A DNA stretch of 64,000 nt from Vitellaria paradoxa (GCA_019916065.1 CM034237.1:22713752-22777751); one strand, 5' to 3'. Shown: positions 32,573 to 43,790, counted from the first letter of the stretch. Made by a program: numbers and translations. Notes: a model not told the origin generated them from the letters alone.

Positions 32573-33770
32573 TGTTAAAATAAAAAATAAAAGACAATAA
32601 ATAATAGAATTGGTGAGAAAATATAAGGTCTACATCTCGTCATTTATTTTATAAAGGTAAAAAAGAAACCTTTGAATAAATTTATAATGAAAGATATGTA
32701 TAGTAATGATATACATGTTAAAATAAAGTTAACTTCTTATTAAATACTAAAATACAGAATATCATAATATAGGTAATATATATAGATATATAATAACCTA
32801 ATAGAGAATATTCTAACACCCTTCTTCAAACTCAAGATGGTAAACAGCTTGAGTTTGAAAATAAGAAAAATATAAAAATAGTTAAACCAAATAGCATAAT
32901 AAGCCATAAATGTAGAATCTGGATGTGTATGTGGAAGGCGAAGTTTTGACGTTAGGTTCCTGAAGAAATTTCACAATCACCCATATGATTATTTTTTAGA
33001 TTGGAGATTAAAAAATAATCAAACTAAATATATAGTGTGTAAAGAGGGAACAAGAAATACAAAACTTAAAAATGTCGAAAGAAAATAACATCACTTTACT
33101 CTCTAGAGTTTAACATCTATTAGTGTATTACAATTAATTCCGTTAAGAAACGGTACTGTAAATAAGATAAACGATATAACGTTAAGAGGTCATCCTAAAT
33201 AAAAAAAGAAAATGCACCGAGACGATGAAATATAAAGAAACGGAGGTCAGAATCGAAATAAGAGGGGCCAAAAAATCTTAAGAAACAGTTCAGAGTGACA
33301 AAAAAAAATTTTTTTGCGGTAGTTGTAGTGGTGTAATGACAGAGCAAAACTCTGAAAAGAAAAAAAAAAACAAAAAGAAAAATACAAAAATTTCTAATAC
33401 TATGTTGAAATAGAGGATAAAAAAATTCTTTGAATATATATATAAATATTATGGTGGTGAAAAATAGTGCAGCAGAATGATGCTGCACCAAAAAAATAAA
33501 AAATATAGAATCTAGCTCTAATACCCTGTTAAAATAAAAATAAAAGACAATAAATAGAATTGGAGAGAGAATATAATGTCACATCTTGTTATATGTATCA
33601 TAAAGATAAAGAAGAAATCTTTAAATAAGCTTACAATGAGAAGTACGTATAATAATGATGCACATACTAAAATAAAGTTAGCTACTTACTAAATATTAAA
33701 ATATAAAATATTCTAATATAGGTAATATATATAAATAATATATCAAAACGTAATATAAAATATTCTAACA
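32573..33770 (-). mobile_element. TRIM-like LTR retrotransposon, 1.2 kb, TSD TCTAT
   Basis: Two direct repeats of 246 bp (32573-32818) and 244 bp (33527-33770) each run, on the minus strand, from TGTTAGAATATT or its near form to TTTTAACA. TCTAT lies immediately outside both (32568-32572 and 33771-33775). A primer site follows the right-hand LTR in minus orientation, and an AGTTTGAAGAAGGG polypurine tract precedes the left-hand one. The internal 0.7 kb has no gag or pol frame, so it is non-autonomous. Size and structure fit a TRIM or a deletion derivative of a copia-type element. Confidence 0.88.
33514..33526 (-). promoter_or_regulatory. primer-binding site of the TRIM-like element
   Basis: GGGTATTAGAGCT on the minus strand, directly next to the LTR end, compared with the initiator-Met site TGGTATCAGAGCT. 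Confidence 0.75.
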
Positions 33771-33979
33771 TCTATAAATACGTATTTATGCAAATTCATT
33801 ATTTTATAAGAGCGGGAAAACGCTAGTTATCTTGTCCAATCCACCTAGTAGAAACACTTATATTTACTTTATCATTCCTTGTTCTATGTAAGAACTATCA
33901 GCTTCCTCCCTTTTCCTACCAGAGGTTTCATGTTTACGGCTCTTGACATTTCAGAAGCCTGCACAAATGAGCTTTTTAT

Positions 33980-34128
33980 TGTGGAGATCACAGTATAGCT
34001 TAAGTAGTTAGATCTCATTTATCTACAAAGTTAATTGTGCATGGGCTTGAGTCTCATGGGTGGGGCAGAATTTTGGCTCATAAATTGTAATGTAAGGTTT
34101 GAAGTTAAAAAAAAAAAAAAAAAAAACC
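33980..34128 (+). mobile_element. tRNA-type SINE with poly-A tail
   Basis: TAGCTTAAGTAGTTA (33996-34010) resembles a Pol III A box, usually TAGCTCAAGTGGTTA. GGGCTTGAGTCTC (34043-34055) resembles a B box, usually GGGTTCGAGTCTC. An uninterrupted run of 20 A ends the element at 34128. Then CCTCTTTCATCATGAAATGG is repeated after a second A run (34129-34183). No target duplication was found, and the 5' end is approximate. Confidence 0.6.
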
Positions 34129-34183
34129 TCTTTCATCATGAAATGGAAAAAAAAAAAAAACAACCTCTTTCATCACGAAATGG
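34129..34183. repeat. short tandem duplication with A tracts
   Basis: ACCTCTTTCATCAnGAAATGG occurs twice, separated by a run of A. It was probably made by slippage at the SINE tail. The two overlapping plus-strand frames here are lysine-rich products of the A tracts. Confidence 0.7.
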
Positions 34184-34231
34184 TCTCCAATACTCCATTG
34201 ACAAAATATTCATGGATATCGACGGCTATAC

Positions 34232-35411
34232 CTAAGCTTCGTTTGTTTTTCATAATAAAAAAATATTTTTTAAATAAAAAAAGTACAGTGAAAAATATCT
34301 TTTCATTAATTGTTCTGGGTTTAGTTTGCAATTTTTTTAATTAAATCGTCAGTTTGATTTGAAAAATTCCATTACCTTTTAATTTTGACTTTTGACCCAA
34401 TTTATCTATATATTTGCTTCCCCGACCTCTCTGCACTGCCGATTAGCATTTCTGCCGTGACATGTTGTTGCTATATTAGAGCAAAAGAATGTTATTGCCA
34501 AGGTTGATTTGGTTGCATCCTGGAATCAGAGAAGTCCCCAGACTCCCCGGCATCAGCATCGTCCCAGATAAGATGAATTTTTACAACAGCAACAACAGAA
34601 ATTGCCGGTGAGGCGAGCCACGACGGAGGCTGGAAATAGCATGGGCGAAATCAAAGTTCTCCGCGTGTTCTCAACTATTGAATAGCACAAGTGAAAGACT
34701 CAAATAAGCGGTCCAAATTGAATGTATGTTAGTAGAGCTGAAAAATACAATAAATAAGGGTGTAATGTTCAACAGATGGAATAGGCATATGGTTTGGATC
34801 AGAAGAACGGGTCAAGTAAAAGACATGAACTGAGTTAGATGGGTCTAATTGAGCAGCATTAGATCCAATACTTTTGGGCTGAGAGAGTAGCTTCCAAACT
34901 GAAAGCATTCATTAGCTGTATTTTAACCTTGAGTACAACGTTAATTTTAAGGGTGAGAGAATTATTTTAAACTCAAATTAATTAATTAGAATTTACATCA
35001 AATTAGTTAGTTAATTAGTTTAATTGTTATAATAAAATCTGTAAATAGAGAAATATTGTAAGAAAAGAGATTATGAAAAAGAATTATCATTTTAGGTTTA
35101 ATTTTTCAATTGGAGAAAAGGATTGTTCTCAAATCAAACTTATTTTTCATTATTTTCTCTTTTATATTTTTACTTGTCAATTAACCAGAAATGGGTTTAC
35201 TTCAGGTTTGTTACTGTCTTTATTTTGTTGAATAATTTAGTGAGTATAAAAATATAACTTACCCATCGATTTAAAGAACGAAAACCGTTTTTCAATACAA
35301 GAAGGAATAGAATTTTCTGCTAAAGATATTTTGCCATTTTTTCTTATTAAAAAACTAAAAATATATGAATATTTTCCTTAAAAATATTTTACATTAAAAC
35401 AAACAATCTTA
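34232..35411. mobile_element. possible Pack-type DNA transposon, 1.2 kb
   Basis: The left end TAAGCTTCGTTTGTTTTTC and the reverse complement of the right end, TAAGATTGTTTGTTTTAATG, are followed on both sides by AAAAATATTTTTTAA-like sequence, together about 40 bp of inverted similarity. Between them lies a stretch (34420-34700) with clearly more G and C, including GCCGGTGAGGCGAGCCACGA. This contrasts with the A+T-rich ends and looks like captured host sequence. No frame in it could be identified. A target duplication was not found. Confidence 0.45.
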
Positions 35412-37300
35412 GTAGCAACAGCTTTATCAGCATAGATTTTATATTTATCAATTGCCTGCGGCAACCACAGGAAGACAATTGTTAAATGCAGTCAATATGT
35501 AATGTTGTATCTATATTTATAAATTTGAAATTAACGAATCTAATTTATTTATTTATAAAAAAAAATTTTAAATATATTTTTGTTAATTTAAACACAAATT
35601 TGATTAATTTAATATAATGTACTGATAAATTTGAAATTATCACAAAAAATTAATTATTTAAAATATTTTATATTAATGGGTCCCAAAAATCGTAATTTTT
35701 ATTATTTTGATAGTAATTATTTAAAAAAAAAATTTATTTATTATTACGACACAAATTAATTCTCTATTGTATTTTAATATAATTTAAGTCCATTAATTTA
35801 AAATTCATAGTTATGCCAACGCATGCTAGGCATTATCTCATGTTCAGCCAACCATCGCCTGCGAAAAGTCATGAAAAGTTGCCCAAAAAACAAAAAAAGT
35901 AACTTTATTCAATTAAATTTAATTACATGTCATTTTTATATCTATATTTTTTAATTTTTCACACCAAAGAACCTGAATTTTCCACCGCAACGGTTGGCTG
36001 TTGTATTTCATGAGTAACTAAATAAAATAATAATTAACAACTTTCCAACATTTTTTTATTATTCAATTTTACCAATTTGTTTTGGTATTATTCTTGTTGC
36101 CTTGTTTCTCTTCCTTAATTTTCTGGTTGATGCAATTTTTAATTCAAACTCTTGTGATGGGTTGTAGACCATTTTAGCGTTCGATTGGGAAAATAAATTG
36201 ATAGTCGAGTTACCGACTACTAATTTTTTAACTTTTTGATAAAAGGATTAAATTTATCCACTTATATTTTAAATTTATTTTAAATATTAAAAGGTAAAAA
36301 AATTAAATTAATAAAGAGTTAAAAAAATGAACTATTAAAAAACTTTCTTTTTTCTCCTTTCCCAAGCACCAAAAATAATAATAATAATAATAATAAATAA
36401 ATAAATAACTTTTTAGCAGTTAACTAATAACTAGTTAAAAAAAAAAAACTACTTTTTTTTTTTTTCCAGATTCAACCTAAGCTTAGAGATTGTAGATTTT
36501 TTTCACGCTCATCATGTCTAATTTTTTTTTTTTTTTTTTTATGCCTTGAAAATGTTATATTGGTGCATGTATGTATTGAGGGCATTGAATTGTTATATCT
36601 TCAAATTACTGGATTTGGATAAATTAATGTTTTAAGTACTTTAGATAAAATATAGGATAAATTAATGTGCAATGCTCTTGGATTAATAATACCAAACAAA
36701 GTAATTAAGCGACCACTGGCAGCATTACCCAAGGTTTTGATTCCGTGTTTGGAAAATTTGTTTGCCTGATCACAAGTAAATACTAAAACCCAGAAGTTAG
36801 TCTAAAACTAAAAGTCTCTGCACAAACTTTTAAATGGGCCGAACTCAATATATGCTGAGTTCGGCAGCCTAAAATCCAGTAGAAAGCAAAGGAGTAGGTG
36901 AAATATGCAGCGGGGACTGATTTTAGCCCAAGTTGCTGCCAAATCAATTAGGTAGATAGTGCGCAGATGCTTATTTTCATCAAATTACAATATGTATCAT
37001 TGCTTTTTGGAAATTCAAAATAAATTTATTGAATCGATAAAAATTTACCTAGCTAATAGTGCGTGTCACAATTGAACGGTGGCAAGTACTGAAAATCTCA
37101 ATACAACATTAACCATTAATTTTCTTTGCTTTATTTTTTTAATGATCAAGACCCTCGCCATATATTGCTCTCATGACAAAAAAAATGTGAGGCTTATCAT
37201 TTTAAAAGAAAACTAAATAAAGATATAATTTATTTATACAATTACTAAAACCACATTATTATTATGATGGGATTTTCTTTTTTTATTTTTCTATTTTATG
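35412..37300. other. AT-rich intergenic DNA with simple repeats
   Basis: No coding region. An (AAT)n then (AAAT)n run lies at 36372-36408 and a T tract of more than 20 at 36522-36540. CGTTCGATTGGGAAA (36179) and TTTCCCAAGCACC (36358) are inverted and may mark a 0.2-kb MITE. Around 36690-36960 the sequence has more complexity but no frame. Confidence 0.45.
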
Positions 37301-37399
37301 TCACATTAGCCGAGAACAAGTATAAAGAGTAAAAGAAAAACAGAAAAAAGAAAAAAAAGAAAAGTAAGTTGTCAAGTTTTTTTTCTTTCGTCACATTAA

Positions 37400-37555
37400 G
37401 GGTGCGTTTGGAGTCCCAAAAAAAATAAAAAAAATTTAATGGATGAGATTGATGTGATGTAAAAATAATAAGTGATAAAATATGATTGGAAGAATTTGAA
37501 AACTTTTGAAGTTTTTTAAAATTTTTTGATTTTTTTTTAAGCTTCAAACGAGGCC
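37400..37555. mobile_element. Tourist-like MITE, 156 bp, TSD TAA, with empty site nearby
   Basis: The ends are GGGTGCGTTTGGAG and CAAACGAGGCC, inverted. TAA flanks both sides (37397-37399 and 37556-37558). The next array copy at 37578-37596 reads CACATTAACCGAGAACAAG without the insertion and serves as the empty site. The 3-bp TAA duplication assigns it to PIF/Harbinger-type MITEs. Same family as 28276-28425. Confidence 0.88.
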
Positions 37556-37784
37556 TAACCGAGAACAAGTACTTCGTCACATTAACCGAGAACAAGTATT
37601 AAACGACAAAAGAAAAGCAAAGAAAGTCAGTCGTCAGTCTTTTTTTATTACTTTCCTCCACATTAGCGGAGAACAAGTATTAAACGACAAAAGGAAAGCA
37701 GTAGATAAGAAAGAAAGAAAATCAGTCGTCAGTCTTTTTTTACTATTTTCCTCCGCATTAGCTAATAACCGATAAGTAATTAAG

Positions 37785-37938
37785 GTTTTGTTTAGCAGCA
37801 TTAAAAGTTATTAAAATTTATTAATTATAATTAATTTTTATATTTTTTTAATTAAATTTATTTATATATTACTTTTATGTTATATTTTTTTTATTTTTAT
37901 TATAGTTTTTAATTAATTTTTTATTAACCAAGCACCGC
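37785..37938. mobile_element. MITE, TTAATTTTTATA-rich family
   Basis: Shares GTTTAGnnnCATTAAAA, TTAATTATAATTAATTTTTA and TTACTTTTATGTnATATT in order with the elements at 44108 and 44309. The ends GGTTTTGTTTAGC and ACCAAGCACCGC are roughly inverted. Limits approximate. Confidence 0.6.
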
Positions 37939-38114
37939 AAAGGACGAAAGAAAAACAGTAGATGTGGAAAGAAAAAAAAGGAGTACATGTGCAACTGGTC
38001 CAAAGAATAATAGCAGCACATCTGCAAGTGGACAAGTCGTCTAGATCAGGACAACTAGTGACAACTAATGGAAGATGCAGTCATTTTAATATGACTTCGT
38101 TGGAAGTGAAAAAA

Positions 38115-38245
38115 AATTTAAAAAATAATAAAAAATATTAAAATATTAAAAAATTATTTTTTTCTATTTCATTGTATAAATTATAAACTTGTAAATTATT
38201 TTATTTTATCTTATTTTATTTAATTTTCTGTCATTCTAAACTCAC
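38115..38245 (-). mobile_element. MITE, AAGATAAAATGAGATAA family, reverse copy
   Basis: The reverse complement carries GTGAGTTTAGAATGACAG, AATAAGATAAAATAAAATAA and TATACAATGAAATAGAAAAA, matching the order in the element at 38251-38380. Confidence 0.55.
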
Positions 38246-38250
38246 ATTAT

Positions 38251-38380
38251 GGGTGTGTTTAAAATAATAAAAAATAAGATAAAATGAGATAAAGTGAGAT
38301 AAGTTATAAATCGTAATTCGTGCAACGAGATAAAAAATAAATAACTTTAATTTTTTTTTATTTTTTAGTACACCAAACGG
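38251..38380 (+). mobile_element. MITE, AAGATAAAATGAGATAA family
   Basis: Begins GGGTGTGTTTAAAATAAT and ends ACACCAAACGG, which is inverted to CCGTTTGGTGT. Inside, ATAAGATAAAATGAGATAAA and CGTAATTCGTGCAACGAGAT identify the family, copies of which are at 38115, 41633, 44835 and 45060. Confidence 0.65.
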
Positions 38381-38383
38381 TGA

Positions 38384-38450
38384 ATATATATACCCTGGCA
38401 GCCTTTGAGTTTGGGATAAAAAAAAAAATTATATACACTTTTTATAAATA
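38384..38450 (+). repeat. B segment, truncated copy
   Basis: GGCAGCCTTTGAGTTTGGGAT then ACACTTTTTATAAATA matches the start of the 480-bp B segments at 40205 and 45185. Confidence 0.7.
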
Positions 38451-39342
38451 TTAAGTACTAAACGATAGAAGAAAAAAAAGTAGATGTTAAAGTAAGAAAG
38501 TCAATCATCAGTCTTTTTTTTTTTTTTTTGAACTATTTTCCCCTACATTAGACGAGAACCAATATTAGCATCATTTGGTTTATTAAAAATTAACAAAAAT
38601 TTTTAAAAATTTTTAAAAACTCTCTAATATATTTTACTCACTTCATACTTCGTAAAATCTCTATAAATTTTTATATATATCTATAGATCCTAACAAATTT
38701 TTACAAAGTTTAATATATTTTTATAAACTCTAATAACTTTTTAACAAATTTTATCGAATTTGATATAAATACGTGAAAACGGATCAAAAAACTATTTTCA
38801 CAATTTCTCTCCAATTTTTTCATGTGAAAGTCAAAAATTTCAACAATTTTCAAAAATTTTCAAAAAACTACTCCCACAATTTCTCTTTTTAACTTTTTAG
38901 TACAAAAGTTTTAAAGTTCAATAATTTTTAAAAAAGAATTCTAATATAAATCTATCGAAACGAATCCAAATAATCATTTTTATGATCTCACTCTTTAACT
39001 TTTATTGTAAAAATTTAAAAATTACATTATTTATTTCTAAACAATATAATAGGGGTTAAAAATATTAAATGTTAAAAAATTATTAAAAATTATATTTTTT
39101 TATTTTTTTACTGCTCCAAACGTTGTCACTAAGTATTAAAGTATGAAAGAAAAACAGTAGATGTGAAAAGATGGATGTGAAAAGAAGGAAAAGGAGCACA
39201 TGTGCAACTGGCCCTAAGAATAAATAGCAGCACATGTGGAAGTGGAAAAGTCGCTTGAATGGGGACAACCGGTGACAATTGAATGAAAGATGCTGTCATT
39301 CCAACATTTGAATGGAAGTTGCAATCATTACATTATATATGG

Positions 39343-40194
39343 AATCTTCCTTGGCTCCCTACCTCTAAAATATGGTCTTAAAATTACTAATGATGCTACG
39401 AATGCAAAAATTTTCAAAGTGGTTGTTAGTGGATAATTAAAATGGCCCTTTTCGAATACTTGGAACTTAGACAAGTTATCTTTGAAAGGCCTCCAAGCTA
39501 CATGTCAAGCTCTCGTGCCGTGGACAAATTCATTTGGACTACTTCAAAGAAAGAAGTCTACAAAGTCGTTGGTACTTGGGATTCAATTCGAGAGAAAACA
39601 CAAAAGGTAAATTGGTATAAATTATTTTGGTTCTCTGATCATATTCTTAAGCATACTTTTCTTTTATAGTTGACAATTAAAGGAAAATTAAATACCAAGA
39701 GTAGAATGGTTGCTTAGGTACAAGTATTGACCCCAATATGCTTTATGCGAACAAAATTTGGAGACTTTGGGGCACTTGTTCTTCCAAAGCCCCTTCTCGA
39801 CTAAGCTAAGGGCAGTTGTTTTGCAAAGGTATTATATCTCCAAGACTAAGTAACTTTGGATTAATGAAATCTCCTGAACTATTGGAAAATTTAGTGGCAA
39901 ATATGTAAACTAGCTTATGCGGCACTAATTACCACATTGGCAAGAACGCAAAATTAAGAATCTTCAAGGAACTTTTCTCTTTGATTATTACTATTGTCAA
40001 AAATATTATGTATGCGATTAGAGTCAAGATTTCTCAACTTCCTATTGTTAGAACTTTTGATGTGAATATTAGCTTATATACTAGTTGGCCGAACCCACTT
40101 TGTAACTAATTTTTGTCATACGAGGGTATGCCCCTAAAATAACGTATAAATTTCTCATTAATCCAAATCATACTTAATTACCAAAAAAAAAAAG
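39343..40194 (+). mobile_element. 5'-truncated LINE (L1-type) with poly-A and TSD
   Basis: The frame at 39442-39669 has DKFIWTTSKKEVYKV and VNWYKLFWFSDHILKHTFLL, which match the reverse-transcriptase-associated zinc-binding region (zf-RVT) found at the C-terminus of plant L1-type proteins (WxLxxxGxFSVKSAW, then VxWxKLVWFxxxIPRHSFILW). Decayed coding sequence continues to about 40070 in other frames. The insertion ends in a run of A (40183-40193). The flanks AATCATTACATTATATATG (39323-39341) and AATCATTCCAATATATATG (40196-40214) are near-identical target duplications. Only the last 0.85 kb of the element is present, typical of aborted target-primed reverse transcription. Confidence 0.88.
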
Positions 40195-40204
40195 AAATCA
40201 TTCC

Positions 40205-40680
40205 AATATATATGCCTTTGTGGCGTTTGAATTTGATGTAAAAAAACAAATTACGTACACTTTTTATAAATCTTTGTTTAAATCCATGTAAATTCAAAAT
40301 TATTTTAGTATTACCGATATCTTTACTTTGAAAAATATTAATATTCAAATCCAGTTATAATTTAAAATCTGAATTTTCATTAAAATAATTACATAATATA
40401 TCTTATTTAACTTTTCATAAATATGTAAGACATTAAAATGATTTAAAAATATTTTTATACTTCAATAATATTAAAATGATAGATCTTAATGAATTATTGA
40501 AAATAAATTATTAAAGACATTTTGAATGCTTTACATGTTTAAAATAAACAAATAATCTATATTATGTATATATCTTGATTATGTCATTATTCTTATTGGT
40601 TAGTGTTTAATGTTACTAATATTTTTAAAATAAAGAATGTGATTGTAATATTCAAATGATATAAGATTTACCAGTTTAAA
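40205..40680 (+). repeat. B segment, full copy 1 (about 480 bp)
   Basis: Aligns along its whole length with 45185-45665: GTGGCGTTTGAATTTGAT, ACTTTTTATAAATCTTTG, TTGAAAATAAATTATTAAAG, GACATTTTGAA, TCTTGATTATGTCA and GTGTTTAATGTTACTAA occur in the same order. Non-coding. Confidence 0.85.
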
Positions 40681-41014
40681 ATATTTTCTTTTTTTTTTTT
40701 CAATTTTTTTTGGGTGACAGTGAATATTTTAAATTAATTTTGGGTATTTAATTAATAATCTATGAAAAGTGTTATTCTCAGTTTAATTTTTAATTAATTA
40801 CAATAAATATATTTTTCATAATACTGTTTTCTCTCTAATTTTTTTTCCTTAAGTTTATGTCCTCTCTCTTTCCCACAAACAACATTATTTTTCTTGCTTT
40901 TAATTTCGAACCGATTCATTACTCATTTTTTGGGTTTGTTAAGCCCCTTATCAGAAATCCTACGTCCCGTTTCTCGTGTGTCATGCTGTTTCATGCGAAC
41001 GGGCGAGTGAAATG
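40681..41014. other. AT-rich spacer, no gene
   Basis: A+T-rich to 40850, then a more balanced stretch that holds the SINE target site. The opposed frames at 40857-41174 cross the SINE and are not genes. Confidence 0.5.
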
Positions 41015-41030
41015 GAAGAAGGCTGAAATC

Positions 41031-41292
41031 ACCCCTTCGAGGGTTGTCGAGTGGAAGTCGGGCTCGTCTTAGAGCTTGAGCCTCTCGAGATTTCGGGTTC
41101 GACTCCCCCATGAGGGGTGGGTTACCGCTGTAATGGCGGGTGTCTAATGACCTCCTCTCGGTCGTGCCGGTCAACCAGGGCTTACCTAGGCTGGTTAACT
41201 CTCCAGGGGCATTTGCCGGCTAGGGTCCTGAAGCGTGCTTCACCCTGTGCGCAACTCAGTACGAGGTAGCGGCTGCAGACTTCCACGTACCA
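41031..41292 (+). mobile_element. GC-rich tRNA-type SINE with perfect 16-bp TSD
   Basis: GAAGAAGGCTGAAATC flanks the element on both sides (41015-41030 and 41293-41308). The 262-bp insert has a Pol III promoter: A-box-like TTGTCGAGTGG (41044-41054) and a B box GGTTCGACTCC (41096-41106) that matches the consensus exactly. Base composition is much richer in G and C than anything within several kb. There is no poly-A tail; the element ends TTCCACGTACCA. It may be a SINE family without an A tail. Intact target duplications and an undecayed B box suggest a young insertion. Confidence 0.88.
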
Positions 41293-41308
41293 GAAGAAGG
41301 CTGAAATC

Positions 41309-41625
41309 GATTTTGATATTAGTCCGCTGATAATTTTATCTGAATTATTAAATTTTAATTAAATAATTTATAAATTTTTAATGTAAAAAAAATAAATAAT
41401 TAATTTTTATCCCCTATACTCAAAATAAAAATTATTTACGTTTTCTCGATTTTAAAAACTTACTTTTATATTCCTTATATTTTAAGTTAAAGTGAAATTA
41501 TAAACAACGTTAAATTTTCAAGTGAAAATGCAAAAAATACCCATTAAAAATTAAATAGAATAAAGGAGTATAAGTGTAGGTAATATAAAATATAGGGATA
41601 TAAATACGATTTTTATACTTACTTA
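41309..41625. other. AT-rich spacer
   Basis: Poly-A/T tracts, no frame, no repeat recognised. Confidence 0.45.
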
Positions 41626-41632
41626 AGGTGCA

Positions 41633-41775
41633 TTTGGCGCATTGAAAAACGTTGAAAATTTTTAAAAATATCTGAAAACCTCTGAAAATTATTTACTTTT
41701 TATCTCATTATACAAATTATTAGTTCAAAAATTATCTCACTCATCTCACATTTTGTTACTCTAAATGTATTTTTA
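41633..41775 (-). mobile_element. MITE, AAGATAAAATGAGATAA family, reverse copy
   Basis: AAGGTGCATTTGGCGCATTG at the left, then TTTACTTTTTATCTCATTAT and TTATCTCACTCATCTCACA: the reverse of the 38251 element's internal blocks. Confidence 0.55.
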
Positions 41776-41861
41776 GAATCAAAACCATTATTTTTAACAA
41801 TTTTTTAATATTTTCACTTTAATAAAAATATAAGGGATGCAATCATTCACTCTAAGGGACT

Positions 41862-41999
41862 GTTTGTATCCCAAAATTTTTTTAAAAAATTTCAAAAATT
41901 TTTAAATTTCTCTAATCAAATTTTATTACATGTCATTTTTATATCACATTAATATTAATATTTTATTTTTAAAATTTTTTTAAATCTCGAAACGCTACC
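41862..41999. mobile_element. Tourist-like MITE, diverged
   Basis: Starts GGGACTGTTTGTATCCCAAA and ends TCTCGAAACGCTACC, with CTCTAATCAAATTTTATTAC and ATGTCATTTTTATATCACAT inside. These match the reverse complement of the 28276 and 37400 family. Confidence 0.55.
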
Positions 42000-43120
42000 T
42001 TAATTCAAGAGATAAAAAAAAAGGAGTGTCAATATATTTAGACCGTTTCAGATCAAATTATCATCGAACAAACGTCAATTTTAGCGTTATAAGCCGATTC
42101 ATGCGGCGGACAGACAACTCTATTCCATCATCACACATGTCAATGGTTCAAAGGCCACACTGTCACCAGCAGCCAACCCTATCCATTCAATGTCCTTGAA
42201 AGGACAATTGCATAAAAAAAGAAACGAAAAAAAAATGATAGTCAATAAATTTGAGCACAAAATTATAGGAAATTTTGAAAACTTTTAAGTATTTTGTATC
42301 TTTTCTAAACAGACAAATGCGGATTATATTTCACATATTTAAAAATAATGACGCATTGTTTATGGATTTTGTTAGCAGTTTTAGAATCCAAGCTGTAGTC
42401 TTTAAATGTTTTTAGAAATTATAGAATAAAACGAGAATATTTAAATATATGCACTTTATTTTATTTTTCTTCCAAAATTAAGAAATTCTTTTTAAAAATT
42501 GGTAAGATAACATGGAATGCATTTTAAGCTTATCGTGTTTGCGTATGTGTGAATAATCTTACATATATAAAAAAAAAAATAGAGTATTAAAAGAAAAAAT
42601 AGGGACACGCTAATTTCTTTGAATATATTCTTCTACTCATATTCTTGATAATGAATTTCATACGAGTGATTGGCTATTAAAATCAAATAAGGTATCATTG
42701 ATATCAAACAAAGAAGTAAATAGTTAAGATTATGAAATTTTTTATTTTTTCAATTGAATACTTTAGCAAATTTCACTTTATGTATTTTTTATTTTAAAAT
42801 ATTAATTTAGCATTTTTATGACTTATTAGTTATCAATTAATCCACAAATTATTCTTAAAATTTTTTTAATAAATTTAAATAACAGATTATAATTTATCAT
42901 TTTTTCTAATCATGCTGAATAATTTTTGAATTTTTAATTTTTAATTAGACGAAAATTTTCTAAATCATGCAATTTGCTAATGAATTGGTACTCGTAAGGT
43001 AAATTGCTGTAATCGACAATCGACAAACAAGTCAGTATTCAGTTATTTTATTTTATTTTTCTATTTTTTTTCACGGTTCCACCTTGGGCGAGGGCGAAAG
43101 GAAAAAGAAACAGTATGTCT
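42000..43120. other. mixed intergenic DNA, no gene
   Basis: A short GC-balanced stretch at 42070-42200 (GATTCATGCGGCGGACAGAC) cannot be identified. The remainder is A+T-rich. A decayed copy of the array unit (ACAAGTCAGTATTCAGTTAT) lies near 43025. Confidence 0.4.
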
Positions 43121-43790
43121 TTGTTGGGTTGGATGGAAAATTGGAAGGGGGAAAGGAAGGGGAGCAAAATCCTTCATTTTTATTATTTGATTAGAAAAAA
43201 AATGGAGAATATTGAAAGGAAGATATAAAATAGGGTAAAAAAATAAAAGTGGGATCCACGCAATTTTGATCTTTTAAATTTGAGAGGAAAAGAGAACAGC
43301 ACAGCAGAGAGATAGAAAAATGTGTAATAAAAAATTTAAAAAGTGAAATTTATTTTTTAATATAATTTTTAATTCATAAAATAAAAAATAAGTTGTAATA
43401 TATGCATACATATATAAATATATATATAGGTCACTTTTATTTTCTATATCATTTTTATTTTTTCTTACTTTTTCGTTTAACCAAACACATTTTCTTTCTC
43501 GTACTTTTTCACTTATAGTGAGTTTAAAGTAAGATAAAGTGAGATAAATTGAAATAAATTAAAATAAATTGAGAGTTCGTAATACGTACAGTGAAAGGAA
43601 AAAATTAATGTGATATAAAATTAACAAAAATTTATAAAAATTTTTAAAATTTATTTACAACCAAATTCACTCTTAATTAAACACACTTCTTCCTCTCTCC
43701 CTCCGTCCCTCCCTCTCACTTTCCTCTCTCTTTCTTGTCCTCTTCTCCTCTCACCTCCCCCTCCTCCCATACTTCTTTTCTACCAAACAC
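43121..43790. mobile_element. non-autonomous transposon inside an array unit, about 0.67 kb
   Basis: The left junction reads AGAAACAGTA then TGTCTTTGTTGGGTTGGATG. The right junction reads TTCTACCAAACAC then TGTAGATGTGGAAAG. The host unit elsewhere is AAACAGTAGATGTGGAAAG, so the insertion splits CAGTA/GATG and may duplicate GTA. The ends GTCTTTGTTGGGTTGG and (inverted) CAGTGTTTGGTAGAAAAG are partly alike. Both are followed by purine-rich GGAAGGGGGAAAGG-like sequence. A further MITE-like block lies inside at 43500-43680. No transposase frame. Confidence 0.6.

Noticed and set aside
37296..37595. 99-codon minus-strand frame
   Set aside because: Phenylalanine-rich translation of A tracts in two array units and a MITE.
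41043..41106. Functional tRNA gene
   Set aside because: A and B boxes are present, but the sequence does not fold to a cloverleaf by eye and the unit is flanked by a 16-bp target duplication. It is a SINE.
40857..41174. Opposed frames of 71 and 83 codons in GC-richer DNA
   Set aside because: They run across the SINE boundary and its Pol III boxes. The composition shift is explained by the SINE.
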